Shown here: piece by piece, positions 44,436 through 54,234 of the stretch
Layout of the letters: each line of letters opens with the position of its first letter
Position numbering within the stretch: the first letter of the stretch is position 1
NCBI RefSeq assembly: GCF_000013225.1
Contig: NC_007776.1
Location: 763,277 to 827,276, forward strand
Direction: 5' to 3'
Source: Synechococcus sp. JA-2-3B'a(2-13)
GTDB lineage: Bacteria > Cyanobacteriota > Cyanobacteriia > Thermostichales > Thermostichaceae
Length of the DNA stretch: 64,000 nt
Made by a program: the position numbers and the translations under genes
Notes under the pieces: generated by a model
Databases searched by the model: none
Told to the model about the DNA's origin: nothing
Seen by the model: only the letters and a program-made list of their open reading frames with translations

Positions 44436-46202
44436 ATGGCAGGCCAAAACACCACCTCAACAGAGCAGCTCAAGAGAAGCCTTTTTGTTCCCCTATTCCT
44501 AGGGATCCTCCTCCTCTGGCTTGGCGCCTGTGCTGCTCCCGCCCGCCCGCCCCATCTCATTGCCACCGTTACCTCGGATCCCAAAACCTTCAACACCTAT
44601 CTGGCCACCGAGAGCTCCAGCCGCGACGCCATCGCCTACCTAGAGGCGGGCCTGGTCACCCTCGATGAAGATACCCTCCTGCCCAAGCCGGAGCTGGCGG
44701 AAGGCTGGGAAGTGTCTGAGGACGGCTTGCGCTATGTCTTTACCTTGCGGGAAGGGCTGCGCTGGTCGGATGGAGAGCCTCTGACAGCAGCAGATGTGGA
44801 CTTTACCTTTAACCGCATCATCTTCAACGAGCGGATCCCGACTTCTGCGCGGGATGTGCAGCGAATTGGAGAAGCTGGAGCACTGCCTCAGGTGCGGGCC
44901 CTGGACGAGCGGCGGATTGAGTTTATTTTACCGGAGCCCTTCGCTCCCTTTCTGCTGCAGGCGGGATCCCCCATTTTGCCCAAGCACATCCTCGAGCCCA
45001 CCGTCGAGCAGGTGGACAGCCAGGGCAACCCCCTTTTCTTGCAAACCTGGGGTATCGACACGCCGGTGCAGGAGTTGGTGGGGGCCGGCCCCTATATCTT
45101 GCAGGAATACACCCCCGGCCAGCGGCTGGTGTACCGGCCCAACCCCTATTACTGGAAAGGGGAAGGGATCCCGCGCATTGAACGGGTAATCCTGCGCATT
45201 GTGGACTCAGAGGACACCGCGCTGCTGCAGTTTCGCTCCGGCGAGACCGACGTGTTTTCGGTGCGGGGGAGAGATTTTCAGCTCTTGAAGCGGGAAGAAG
45301 AACGGGATCAGTTCACCATCTACAATCTCGGCCAGACATTGAACAACTATTTCTTTGCCTTCAACCTCAGCCGCGCCCGTAACCCCCAGACCGGGCGGCC
45401 TTTTGTGGATCCCGTCAAAAGCCGCTGGTTTAACGATTTGAACTTCCGCCGGGCGGTGGCCCACGCCATGAACCGGCAGTTTTACGTCGATAGCGTCCTG
45501 CAAGGGTTGGGCGAGATCCAGCACTCGGTCTTCTCCCCCGCCAGCCCTTTCTACCTCAGCCCCGAAGAGGGCTTGCCCACCTACGACTACAACCCTGAAA
45601 AAGCGCGGCAACTGCTCCTCGATGCCGGATACACCTATGATGCTGAGGGCCACCTGCGGGATTCCGAGGGCAACCGTGTCCGTTTCACCTTGCTCACCAA
45701 CGCCGGCAACAATCAGCGGGAGGCCACCGGCGCGTTGATCAAAGCTGATCTGGAGCGGATCGGCATCACCGTTGATTTTACCCCCATCGCCTTCAACACC
45801 CTGGTGCAGCGCACCGATAGCCGCGACTGGGAAACCCTGCTGCTGGGCTTTGGTGGCGGCGGCACCGAGCCCAACAACGGCTCCAACATCTGGCGCAGCG
45901 ATGGCCGTTTGCACCTCTTCAATCTGGGAGATTTGCCCGGCAACCCGGCAGAAGGGGTTGAGGTCAGCGATTGGGAACGGGAGATCGACCGCATCTTTAT
46001 TGAAGGGGTGCGGGAACTGGAGTTTGAGAAGCGCAAAGCCCTCTACGACCGGTTTCAAATCATCATTCAGGAACAACTGCCCCAAATCGGCACTTTTAAC
46101 CCCCTGGTTCTCTCGGCCCTGCGCAACCGCATTCAAGGGGTGGATCCCCGACCTATTCTGGGGCCCTTGTGGAATTTGGATCAGCTCTACATTCAAGAGT
46201 AG
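44436..46202 (+). CDS. Peptide-type ABC transporter substrate-binding lipoprotein
   Basis: 588 residues from ATG 44436, with AAGGAA upstream. The signal peptide ends in a lipobox LLLWLGACAAP (Cys anchor near residue 31). The DppA/OppA (SBP_bac_5) fold begins LIATVTSDPKTFNTYLATES, with the family signature LREGLRWSDGEPLTAADVDF and later NDLNFRRAVAHAMNRQFYVD. It should bind oligopeptides or similar solutes at the outer face of the inner membrane. No permease or ATPase genes adjoin, so it would work with components elsewhere. Confidence 0.88.
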   Translation: MAGQNTTSTEQLKRSLFVPLFLGILLLWLGACAAPARPPHLIATVTSDPKTFNTYLATESSSRDAIAYLEAGLVTLDEDTLLPKPELAEGWEVSEDGLRYVFTLREGLRWSDGEPLTAADVDFTFNRIIFNERIPTSARDVQRIGEAGALPQVRALDERRIEFILPEPFAPFLLQAGSPILPKHILEPTVEQVDSQGNPLFLQTWGIDTPVQELVGAGPYILQEYTPGQRLVYRPNPYYWKGEGIPRIERVILRIVDSEDTALLQFRSGETDVFSVRGRDFQLLKREEERDQFTIYNLGQTLNNYFFAFNLSRARNPQTGRPFVDPVKSRWFNDLNFRRAVAHAMNRQFYVDSVLQGLGEIQHSVFSPASPFYLSPEEGLPTYDYNPEKARQLLLDAGYTYDAEGHLRDSEGNRVRFTLLTNAGNNQREATGALIKADLERIGITVDFTPIAFNTLVQRTDSRDWETLLLGFGGGGTEPNNGSNIWRSDGRLHLFNLGDLPGNPAEGVEVSDWEREIDRIFIEGVRELEFEKRKALYDRFQIIIQEQLPQIGTFNPLVLSALRNRIQGVDPRPILGPLWNLDQLYIQE

Positions 46203-46206
46203 AACT

Positions 46207-46242
46207 TCTGATGACGTGTCTGATGATGCATCTGATGATGTG
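46207..46242 (+). repeat. Three 12-base tandem repeats
   Basis: TCTGATGACGTG, TCTGATGATGCA and TCTGATGATGTG follow one another directly beyond the stop of the lipoprotein gene. They would encode SDDV-like repeats in one frame, but no gene uses it. Confidence 0.55.
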
Positions 46243-46346
46243 GGATAGGGAGAGGCTGTCTGAACTGTTGAGTTGTGTCCCTATCGCCACATTTGGCAGG
46301 TGAAACTTAGTTGTAGGTTGGGTTGCGGATGTCTTGAATTTTGCAA

Positions 46347-48512
46347 CTATTTCACCGTCAACTCCACGTCCCCCGCACTCCTGAGAATGTTGATCCCCAC
46401 TCCCCCCGCTTGTAAATAGAGGCCGATGTCCAGGGATCCCTGGCCCACCTGCACATTCTCAAGAATGACATGGGGCAGCCACAGGGGCAGAGTGGGCTTG
46501 GTTAAATGTACCCGTTGAGCCAGCCCGTCGATCTCCAGCCCCAGACAAGCCTGCAGCAGCAAAAACACACTGGCCGCCGCCCAAGACTGGGGCAGACAGG
46601 CCACCGGATAAAGGGTGGGGCCCTCCCGCTGTCGCCGCCGAAAGCCACAAAACAGCTCAGGCAGCCGCTTCAGCTCCAGAAACTGGCTGGCATCGAACAG
46701 CGCTGTCAAGACCCGCACCGCTTCGCCCTTGAAGCCATAGCGAGATAAGCCTGCGGCAATCAAGGCATTGTCGTGGGGCCAGATGGAGCCATTGTGGTAG
46801 GACATGGGGTTGTAGCGCCCCTCTCCCTCCGGCACTGTGCGGATCCCCCAGCCGCTGAAGAAAGCTGGCTCCAGCAGTTGCCGGGCAATGCAGGCAGCAT
46901 GCTCGGGATGGGCAATCCCCGAAAACAGACAGTGGCCCATGTTGGAGCTGCGCACCCGGCAGGGTTGCTTCTGGCCATCCAAAGCCAGGGCATAGCCCCC
47001 CAACTCTTCGCACCAGAAGTGATCCCAAAACTGCTGCTGCAGCTTTTCCGCTTGTTGTCGCAACTGGGCTGCTTGCTCTTGCCGCCCCAGCAGCTCGGCC
47101 ATCTCTGCTGCCAACTGCTTAGCTTCGTAGGCATAGCCCTGCACCTCGCACAGGGCCAAGGGGGGTTCTGCCAGGGATCCGTCCGGGTAGAAGATGGCAT
47201 CTTCAGAATCTTTCCAGCCCTGGTTGCGCAGGCCCCGCCGCGCCTTGCCGGCATACTCCAAAAAGCCGTCCCCGTCCGCATCCCCGTAAGTGTCCATCCA
47301 GTGCAGGGCTGCTTCGATGTTTGGCCAGAGCTGCCGCAACAGCTCTAGATCGCCGCTGCGGCGCACGTAGCGCCCTGCTAGCACCACAAACAAAGGGGTG
47401 GAGTCAATGCTGCCGAAATAATTGCCAAAGGGGATCTCGCGCGTCTTGGCCATCTCGCTGGAGCGCTGCTCATGCAGGATCTTGCCAGGCTCGGCATCGC
47501 GGCTGGGATCCACCTCCTGGGCCTGGTGGGCCGCCAGATACAGCAGCACCCCCCGCGCCAAGTCTGGAAACCACCAGAGAGTGGCCAGGGCGGTGATCAG
47601 GGCATCGCGCCCGAAGACCGTGGTAAACCAAGGCACCCCCGCATAGGGATAAAGCCCGTAGGGAGTGCGGGTGAGCATCATCAGCAGATCATCCCGTGAG
47701 GCGTTGAGCCAATCGTTAAACTGAGCATTGCCGGTGTCGATCCGGTGGGCTTGCGCCCGCAAGGAAGCCCTTTGCTCCCGCTCCGCCTGCAGAGCCTCCT
47801 GGTAGGTCAAAGGGGCGATCTCCTCCCCGCCGTAGCTGCAGATCACCCTCAGCTCCAAATCCCGTTCCTCCTGCGGGGCCAAAGGCACCCACCACTGCGC
47901 CAGCTTCTCCGACACTAGCTCCGGCGCCGGCAAAAATTGCAACTGGGTTTGCCGCTCCACTCCATCCAAGCCGCGGTAGCGGAGAACCACTCCCTCAGGG
48001 TTCACCTGGGCCGGCAGCACTTGACCCCGCTGGGCCCGTCGGATGCCCCGGATCTCAAAAATATCGGCAAAGTCCGCCTCAAAGCGCAGGGTAATCGGCA
48101 CGCGAAACGGCTCCGAGCCGTAGTTGTGAATGCGAATGCGCTCGTAGGCTACGTTGTTCCACAGAAAAGTAGTCCGTAGAACATGCAGGGTATCTTGACC
48201 GATAAACTGCCCCTCTGAGGTGGTGAACTCCGGGTTGGTCAGATCCACCGCCAAAATATCTTTGTCTTCCCGCACCTCTGAGCTGAGCAGCAGGAACTGC
48301 TTTCCCTGCAAGTCCAACACCCAGCGGGACAAAAAGCGGGTGTCGTCCCGGAAGAGGCCATGATCCCGGATGCCGAGGGGGCGCATGTTCCCTCGCCGGT
48401 CAAAGATGGCAAAGCAGTTGTCATGCTTGAGAACATGAGAGCGTGCCTCCACCCAAGAGGCGCTGGCCCGGATGTAGTACTGATCTTGAATTTGGATGAT
48501 GTCTTCTGCCAT
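46347..48512 (-). CDS. Amylo-alpha-1,6-glucosidase (glycogen debranching-type)
   Basis: 721 residues. The N-terminal part (about 10-260) is the glycogen-debranching N-domain (FAIFDRRGNMRPLGIRDHGLF). The (alpha/alpha)6 catalytic part begins around 290: PYAGVPWFTTVFGRDALITA, then FLEYAGKARRGLRNQGWKDS with the acid and RYNPMSYHNGSIWPHDNALI. Such proteins hydrolyse alpha-1,6 or related glycosidic linkages in glycogen or trehalose-like oligosaccharides. The glycosyltransferase gene just upstream on the same strand fits a carbohydrate setting. Confidence 0.85.
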   Translation of the reverse strand: MAEDIIQIQDQYYIRASASWVEARSHVLKHDNCFAIFDRRGNMRPLGIRDHGLFRDDTRFLSRWVLDLQGKQFLLLSSEVREDKDILAVDLTNPEFTTSEGQFIGQDTLHVLRTTFLWNNVAYERIRIHNYGSEPFRVPITLRFEADFADIFEIRGIRRAQRGQVLPAQVNPEGVVLRYRGLDGVERQTQLQFLPAPELVSEKLAQWWVPLAPQEERDLELRVICSYGGEEIAPLTYQEALQAEREQRASLRAQAHRIDTGNAQFNDWLNASRDDLLMMLTRTPYGLYPYAGVPWFTTVFGRDALITALATLWWFPDLARGVLLYLAAHQAQEVDPSRDAEPGKILHEQRSSEMAKTREIPFGNYFGSIDSTPLFVVLAGRYVRRSGDLELLRQLWPNIEAALHWMDTYGDADGDGFLEYAGKARRGLRNQGWKDSEDAIFYPDGSLAEPPLALCEVQGYAYEAKQLAAEMAELLGRQEQAAQLRQQAEKLQQQFWDHFWCEELGGYALALDGQKQPCRVRSSNMGHCLFSGIAHPEHAACIARQLLEPAFFSGWGIRTVPEGEGRYNPMSYHNGSIWPHDNALIAAGLSRYGFKGEAVRVLTALFDASQFLELKRLPELFCGFRRRQREGPTLYPVACLPQSWAAASVFLLLQACLGLEIDGLAQRVHLTKPTLPLWLPHVILENVQVGQGSLDIGLYLQAGGVGINILRSAGDVELTVK

Positions 48513-48643
48513 CTCGGTCTTCTCGATCCCTATCCAGCCGGTCTCCTACGCGAACAGCTTACTGCTATCGGTCCACTCAAAGAAGGCGAAGAAGCAGGGG
48601 CCCCCCGATGCAGCCCAGCAGCCCTAGCTGCTACTTGGCCCAT

Positions 48644-49714
48644 CTAAGCCTTATTAAGCTGCCTTCTTCGCGACATCTCCTGCCGCTCGTTCACCAGTTG
48701 GCGGTAGAGAGCCTCGTAGTCCGACACCATTCTTTCCACGCTGAACCGCTCCTCAAACACCTGCCGCACCCCGGCTCGGCTCAGGGATCCCACCTTCTCC
48801 ACAGCCTCCACTGCTTCCTCCACCGAGTCGACAATAAAGCCGGAGCGCCTGTCGGCCATTACCTCGGGTACTGAGCCAAAACGGGTGGCAATTACCGGCG
48901 TGCCACAGGCCATCGCTTCAATCATCACCAGCCCAAAGGGCTCCGGCCAGCGGATGGGAAACAGCACCGCATAGGCCTTGCCCAAAAACTCGCTTTTCTC
49001 TTGGTCGGTGATTTCCCCTATGATCTCCACATTGGGGTGGCGACTGGCCAAAGGCTTAATTTCTAACTCGTAGTACTGGCGATCCACCGCATCGATCTTG
49101 ATAGCAGCCTTCAGCGGCATCCCTGCCCGCGCCGCAATTTCAATAGCCGTGTCCAGCCCTTTTTCCGGGGAGACCCGGCCCAAAAAGGCCAGGTAGTCCC
49201 CCTTTTCTGGATAGAAACGGTGGAGATCCAGGGGCAAGCCGTGGTAGACCGTCCCCACCCAGCGGGCCTGGGGCAGCGGCAGCCGCTGGGCGTTGGAGAT
49301 GGAGACCACCGGAATGTCCTGAAACTCGGTGTAGAGGGGCTGCAGCTCCGGAATGTCCAGTCGCCCGTGTAGGGTGGCCAAAAAAGAAACCTGCGGGTGG
49401 CGACGGGCCAGGGCATAGGGATAGTAGTCGATGTGGCCGTGGATAATGTCAAACTCGTCGGCCATCTGAAAGGCTTTCTCCACCATCAAAATATGAGGAG
49501 CCACTGTGTCGATGGCCGTGGGATCCAAACGCAAAGCCCGCTCCCGAAAGGGGATGAGGCGAGCTTGGGTTTGGGAGTCGCCGCTGGCAAACAACGTCAC
49601 CTCATGCCCCCGCCGCACCAGCTCTTCGGTGAGCCAAGACACAACTCGCTCGGTGCCGCCGTAGAGCTTGGGGGGCACACTCTCATGCAAAGGGGCAATC
49701 TGAGCAATGCGCAT
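48644..49714 (-). CDS. Family-4 glycosyltransferase
   Basis: 356 residues from ATG 49714; GGAGG sits six bases upstream and favours it over the ATG at 49720. The N-terminal sequence MRIAQIAPLHESVPPKLYGG and VTLFASGDSQTQ are typical of the GT-B fold. The nucleotide-sugar binding segment is in FLGRVSPEKGLDTAIEIAAR and PFGLVMIEAMACGTPVIATR with the EX7E glutamates. Donor and acceptor cannot be inferred. It is encoded upstream of the debranching enzyme on the same strand with a gap of about 130 bases. Confidence 0.88.
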   Translation of the reverse strand: MRIAQIAPLHESVPPKLYGGTERVVSWLTEELVRRGHEVTLFASGDSQTQARLIPFRERALRLDPTAIDTVAPHILMVEKAFQMADEFDIIHGHIDYYPYALARRHPQVSFLATLHGRLDIPELQPLYTEFQDIPVVSISNAQRLPLPQARWVGTVYHGLPLDLHRFYPEKGDYLAFLGRVSPEKGLDTAIEIAARAGMPLKAAIKIDAVDRQYYELEIKPLASRHPNVEIIGEITDQEKSEFLGKAYAVLFPIRWPEPFGLVMIEAMACGTPVIATRFGSVPEVMADRRSGFIVDSVEEAVEAVEKVGSLSRAGVRQVFEERFSVERMVSDYEALYRQLVNERQEMSRRRQLNKA

Positions 49715-49886
49715 AGCCATCCTCCACACCGAATCATCACTGCTTAACGAAAACTTCTGCTGGCGCTCCGCCGCCGACCCTTGGGATCCCCTGTTGAGGG
49801 CACGCCATTCCTGGCTAGACTGTTCCAGAGTGAGCAGGAAAGGAGTTCAGGCTGCCGCCACCTGCCGGAGAGTTGAAGAGGCTTGA

Positions 49887-50666
49887 ATGAGAACCCCAGC
49901 CATCACTTGCTCTTGCCCGCCGCAGCTTAATTTTCCTCCTCAGCGCTGGCTGTGGAGTTGCTTGGGAGCCATGGCCATAACGGCTCTCACGGCTGTTGCC
50001 GCTTGGGCGCGGCCAGTGCTGGAAGTACGCATGACCCTGGGTTTGCCCATCAGCCCCAACTACTGGTACATGGTAGCTCTCAGCCGGGCCGGCAGCCCTG
50101 GCCCTACCGCCAACTTGGTGGATCCCAACGTCCGTGTGGGGCTCAACGAGTACACCTTTGTGCGGGACTGGGATTACCTCATTCGGGTTACCCCCCTCAA
50201 CGAAGAGTCGGTCTTGCAAGCCACCATCCAGCGGTTTGGAGAGCCGGAACGAGAGTTTGCCGTTGGCTTTAACCAGGTACGGGTTAATCGCCTTACCCGT
50301 GACCGCGATACCCTCAATTTCCAGATCGATATCTCCGAGCTGCAGGGTCTCGATGGGCGGGATCAAGATATTCAGGTGGCTCTGCTCACCGCTCGCGCCC
50401 CCTTCCGTGTGGCCCCCGAAGAGACCAATCTGGCCATTGATGCCACCCGGGGAGATTTGCCCAATTTCTATCGCCTCAGCCTGTCCAATCAGCGGCAGGT
50501 GGTTGTGGATGATCCCCAGCGACAAGAGACGGTGCGCCGCAGCCGCGAATTGATCCAACAAAGTGGCTCCGGAGCTGCCCTCACTCGCGACCTTATCGAG
50601 GGCGGGGCTTTGGAGATTTTGGCCGCCAACATCCTCACCTTCGAGCTGCGCCTGGTGGATCGCTAG
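49887..50666 (+). CDS. Hypothetical exported protein
   Basis: 259 residues; GAGG precedes the ATG. A signal peptide is present (LGAMAITALTAVAAWARP). The mature part begins LEVRMTLGLPISPNYWYMVA, with two beta-rich lobes and no Cys. No domain is recognised. Codon use is normal. Its presence beside surface-carbohydrate genes suggests an envelope location. Confidence 0.6.
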   Translation: MRTPAITCSCPPQLNFPPQRWLWSCLGAMAITALTAVAAWARPVLEVRMTLGLPISPNYWYMVALSRAGSPGPTANLVDPNVRVGLNEYTFVRDWDYLIRVTPLNEESVLQATIQRFGEPEREFAVGFNQVRVNRLTRDRDTLNFQIDISELQGLDGRDQDIQVALLTARAPFRVAPEETNLAIDATRGDLPNFYRLSLSNQRQVVVDDPQRQETVRRSRELIQQSGSGAALTRDLIEGGALEILAANILTFELRLVDR

Positions 50667-50807
50667 AGAGGGATCTCTTCCCATCTGACATCTGCCCAAG
50701 ACCGTTCTTGCAGCCCGGCAGAGCCTCAATCCCTCAATAGTCGTTCCAAGTTGCCGTGAACCGGCCCATTGGCTTCCCTCTACCCTTGGGAGAAAGGCTC
50801 GGGGATC

Positions 50808-52109
50808 TCAAGCGATTGGAAAAACTCCTTCTCCTGGAACGGGTGCAGGATCCAACATCACAAACAAAAACGACTCCAGCCCTGCCAGGTAGGTGAGCAC
50901 CTCCTCCTGGGCCGCTTCCGGCTCTAACGTGTTGACCTGAGCTGCCTGCTCAATCATGGCCTTCACCGGCGTTGGCCCCTGCAACAGGGATCCCAACCAA
51001 GCCATCTGAGGGGCTGAGATGGTCAGGCGCCCATAGCTGGATCCCGGCCAATTCATGGCAAACTCCAGCTTCTTCTCGTAGGCTTTGGCGAAGCTTTGGC
51101 GAAATTCGACGTTGTCGGCCAGGATGGGGTTGAGCTGCACTCTGCCCCCCAGCCAATCGGCGTCGCTCCAGGGCAAGACCAAGGAAGAGCCGGGGTGTTC
51201 CGCCCAAAAGTCAATGAGGCGATGGTTGGGGTAGATCAGCTCATAAAAGTGATTCTGGTCGGCAGGCGAGAGTTTGTCCAGCTCAGCTTGCAACCAGGGG
51301 GGCATGGCCCTCTCCTTGAACAAAAGCGCCGGATCCCAGTCGGCATAGTCCACCAAGCAGACAAGGCCCAGATCGGCGTCTGCGAGCATGCGCATCAGGT
51401 CGGGGATCAGGAAGCCCTTGTCTCCTGGCAAGAGGTAGTTGGCCCGGATGTTGGTGTCGTCTTTGTAGATCTCAGGGTTCCAGCGCAGGGCTGCCCGCAT
51501 TTCGTCCGAGGCCAAACTGGCCATGAATTCCCGCACCCGCTGACAGGCTTCAGGGGTGGGCAGATCAAATAGCCCCAGCAGCCGAAACGCCTCTTGCATG
51601 CGGAAGATGACCTCCCGCTGGTAGGCGTGATGTAGGTTGGCCCGCAGGATCCCGTCAGGTTTGAGAACCCGCTTGAGGGCTTTTAGCCCCGCCACCGGAT
51701 CGTCCAGCAGATAGAGCACATCGTTGAGGCTGATGAAGTCAAATTCCAACCCCAACTGTTCGATATCCAACAGGTCGAGAACATACAACTCCACCTCTCC
51801 AAAACCGTGGTAGCGCAAGCGTCGCTCCGTCACCCGTACCGACTCTGCTGACAGGTCGCACACCACCAGCCGCGCCCCTGGATTGGCCTCCGCCAGGATC
51901 AACGTTTCCCAGCCAGAGCCGCAGCCAGCATTCAAAATGAGAGCGCCTTCGCTGGGCACAATGGCGCGGGTGCGGGCGTATTGGGCGGTGGTCAAACTTA
52001 GGCGGTACAACCCGTCAATGGCGTTGCGGCCCGAGGCCTCAATGGAAACATTGGGGTAGGGCAGTTCTTCGTACAGTTGCCGCAGAGATTCTGTCGAGCT
52101 GCTGGCCAT
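50808..52109 (-). CDS. SAM-dependent methyltransferase, paralogue of 10368-11663
   Basis: 433 residues. The same N-terminal block (YEELPYPNVSIEASG...TTAQYARTRAIV) precedes a Rossmann core with LNAGCGSGWETLILA, VVCDLSAESVRVTERRL and FDFISLNDVLYLLDDPVAGL. The C-terminal 200 residues match the paralogue in general layout (VRVKE-less, WxxxLF pattern at AYEKKLEFAMNW). The two may act on related substrates. No specific substrate motif is known. It is downstream of the glycosyltransferase-like gene on the same strand. Confidence 0.82.
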   Translation of the reverse strand: MASSSTESLRQLYEELPYPNVSIEASGRNAIDGLYRLSLTTAQYARTRAIVPSEGALILNAGCGSGWETLILAEANPGARLVVCDLSAESVRVTERRLRYHGFGEVELYVLDLLDIEQLGLEFDFISLNDVLYLLDDPVAGLKALKRVLKPDGILRANLHHAYQREVIFRMQEAFRLLGLFDLPTPEACQRVREFMASLASDEMRAALRWNPEIYKDDTNIRANYLLPGDKGFLIPDLMRMLADADLGLVCLVDYADWDPALLFKERAMPPWLQAELDKLSPADQNHFYELIYPNHRLIDFWAEHPGSSLVLPWSDADWLGGRVQLNPILADNVEFRQSFAKAYEKKLEFAMNWPGSSYGRLTISAPQMAWLGSLLQGPTPVKAMIEQAAQVNTLEPEAAQEEVLTYLAGLESFLFVMLDPAPVPGEGVFPIA

Positions 52110-52139
52110 GGGATCCGCTGCAGGAAGCTGCCCTTTATG

Positions 52140-53252
52140 CTACCCGGCATCCCTTCCCCGCAGGAATGCCTCTAAGGCAGCAGCCAGGGTTTCATTCCCC
52201 TGCAGATCCAATCCATCCGGCCTCTGGGGTGGGTGGGCGGGATCCCGCAAAAAGTCCCAGGATCCTTGAAAAAACTCCTCTGGCGAGAGAATGCGATGCC
52301 AGCCGTAGCGCTGCAGACCCTCAACCAGCAACGGCGACTCGGCAAACCCAGAGCGGGTAACACAGGCCATAGGTGTGCGGCTGCGCAGGGCCTCTGCCAA
52401 AGTGCCATAGCCCGGCTTGGACACCACCCAGCGGCAGAGGGGCATCACATCCACCGGTCGCCACACCCGCCCATCCAAAACCCGCAAGTTGGGCAAGGGG
52501 GGAGCTTCCGGATCAAAGGTGAGAAACTGCCAGTCGGGAAAATCTTGGAGCCGCTCGTAAGGAAACCCCTGCACCCCCAGCCCGCCAAAGGTGAACAAAG
52601 CCCTGGGTTGATCCGGGTGTAACCCCAACTGGGCGGCGACCTCTTCTGGTGGGTAGCGGGGATCCGATCCCGTCAGCCCCACCTCCTGCTGACGCGGAAA
52701 AGCGCTAGTGCTCCGCACCGCTGACGCGACCATGCTCTCGCTAAAGGGCAGGCGAAACAGAAGGTCACATTGCCCATAGAGCTCCTGGATCCAGGCCACA
52801 AACGGTTGAAACTCCGGGCCGTATTCTTGGTAGATGAAATCCCAGCCAAAATTACTGGCCATCCAGCAAGGGATCCCAGCAGCCTGGGCAATCGCCGCAG
52901 CAATGGGCGGCACATCCGCCAACACCAAAGGCACCCCCTGGGCTCGAATGAAATCCGCTTCTTCTCGAACAAGCTCCGCAGCGCTGGCTTTAAACGCCTT
53001 GAGGGCAGCCAACGTAGCCGGCAGATCCGCTTGCAGCCCATCCGGCTGCACCACCCCCACATCCAACGCCCGCGGCCGATGGAGAAACTTCCCCTCCACG
53101 TAACGCTCCAGGAGCCAGCGGGGAGCCGGCGTAACAAAGATGGGCAGAACATGGGGATCCTGCCGCAGCAAAGCATTCACCACTGCCGCCAGACGGGTAA
53201 CGTGCCCAAACCCGTGCGCTGTTGCCGCCACATAGAGAGGAACGGGATTCAT
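52140..53252 (-). CDS. Glycosyltransferase-28-like (UDP-sugar GT-B) protein
   Basis: 370 residues from ATG 53252; the frame extends four codons upstream. The start PLYVAATAHGFGHVTRLAAV resembles MurG/GT28 and L-arabinokinase-type N-domains. The C-terminal nucleotide-binding half has LFTFGGLGVQGFPYERL and VVSKPGYGTLAEALRSRTPM. The sugar and acceptor are unknown. A dispersed repeat (52708-52734) lies within the reading frame and encodes SAVRST, probably a benign insertion in a loop. Confidence 0.8.
   Translation of the reverse strand: MNPVPLYVAATAHGFGHVTRLAAVVNALLRQDPHVLPIFVTPAPRWLLERYVEGKFLHRPRALDVGVVQPDGLQADLPATLAALKAFKASAAELVREEADFIRAQGVPLVLADVPPIAAAIAQAAGIPCWMASNFGWDFIYQEYGPEFQPFVAWIQELYGQCDLLFRLPFSESMVASAVRSTSAFPRQQEVGLTGSDPRYPPEEVAAQLGLHPDQPRALFTFGGLGVQGFPYERLQDFPDWQFLTFDPEAPPLPNLRVLDGRVWRPVDVMPLCRWVVSKPGYGTLAEALRSRTPMACVTRSGFAESPLLVEGLQRYGWHRILSPEEFFQGSWDFLRDPAHPPQRPDGLDLQGNETLAAALEAFLRGRDAG
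52708..52734 (+). repeat. Dispersed repeat copy inside a coding sequence
   Basis: Begins GTGCTCCGCACCGC and ends CGCGACCATG. It is a copy of the segment at 11761-11787 and is related to 53254 and 54252. It sits in frame within the GT28-like gene. Confidence 0.55.
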
Positions 53253-53253
53253 T

Positions 53254-53311
53254 GTGCTCTGCACCGCTAACGCGATAGGACTCCGTCCCGCTAACGCGAT
53301 AGGACTCCGTC
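53254..53311 (+). repeat. Dispersed repeat followed by two 24-base tandem units
   Basis: GTGCTCTGCACCGC at 53254 leads into two perfect copies of a 24-base unit (53264-53287, 53288-53311), then a third partial unit. The segment starts just beyond the start codon of the GT28-like gene, in its upstream leader. Confidence 0.6.
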
Positions 53312-53334
53312 CCGCTGGCGCGAACGCAACCGCC

Positions 53335-54234
53335 TCAGGACAGAACAGGATCCGCGGGGGGCTTTTCCCTATGGGATCCCCACAAGTTACTCGCCAAGAT
53401 CAAGCCCAGGCCCACCACAGATCCCAGCGCAATCGTCTCGCCCAACAGCACCGCAATCAACCCCAACGACAAAAAGGGCGTCACATACACCCAGTTGGCC
53501 AGGGATCCCCGGTGGCCCGCCAACTCCAAAGCCCGCAGCCAAAACACAAAAGTTAAGCCCATCTCCGCCAGACCAATGTAAGCTGCCCAACCCAGCCCCG
53601 CAACTGTCCAAGAGACCTCCTGAAACGGCAGCAGTAGCAGGCCATAGAGGCTGCCGAAGAGAAACCCCATAAACAGCTTCAGCACCGCATCTCGCCCATC
53701 CCGCACATTGAGTAGCCAATAGAGCGCCCAGAGTCCAGAGCTGCCCACCGCCAGCAGCACCCCCCAGGGATCCTCCACCTGCAAGGTGCCCCAGGATCCC
53801 CCCGTAGCCACCAGCACCACCCCCAGCAGGCTCACCCCCAAGGCCAACACCAGCCGCCAACGGAAGCGCTCTCCCAGCAGCGGCACCGCCAGAAGAGCCA
53901 GCACCAGCGGCCAAGTGTAATTCAGAGCCATCGCCGCCTGAGCCGACAGACGGTCATAAGCCTGGAACAACACCCCATAGTAGCCGAAGGGGTTGAGCAG
54001 CCCCTGAAGGGCCGACAGGCGGATTTGGGATCCCCTCTGCTTGCCGAGGAACCCTGCCCGCCCTGTAACCACCAAAACGATCCCCAGGATCAGGCAAGAG
54101 CTAAAGGCCGAAAAAATCAGCAGAACCGTCGGCGACAGGTACCGCAACCCAAACTTAAAAGCGCTGGCAGCCGTAGCCCAGCCCAAGATGGCCGCCGCCA
54201 GGTAAGCATAGGCTCGCCAGGGATCCCTAGGCAT
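53335..54234 (-). CDS. EamA-type (DMT superfamily) transporter
   Basis: 299 residues from ATG 54234. About ten membrane helices form two EamA repeats: one at about 10-135 (LAAAILGWATAASAFKFGLR) and one at about 150-290 (NVRDGRDAVLKLFMGF then FLSLGLIAVLLGETIALGSV). Members export amino acids, nucleotides or metabolites. The start abuts the stop of the upstream gene by one shared base (TGATG), which suggests translation coupling. Substrate is unknown. Confidence 0.87.
   Translation of the reverse strand: MPRDPWRAYAYLAAAILGWATAASAFKFGLRYLSPTVLLIFSAFSSCLILGIVLVVTGRAGFLGKQRGSQIRLSALQGLLNPFGYYGVLFQAYDRLSAQAAMALNYTWPLVLALLAVPLLGERFRWRLVLALGVSLLGVVLVATGGSWGTLQVEDPWGVLLAVGSSGLWALYWLLNVRDGRDAVLKLFMGFLFGSLYGLLLLPFQEVSWTVAGLGWAAYIGLAEMGLTFVFWLRALELAGHRGSLANWVYVTPFLSLGLIAVLLGETIALGSVVGLGLILASNLWGSHREKPPADPVLS

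Noticed and set aside
53264..53311. Tandem 24-base units considered as a CRISPR array
   Set aside because: The units are directly adjacent without spacers, so they are a tandem repeat.
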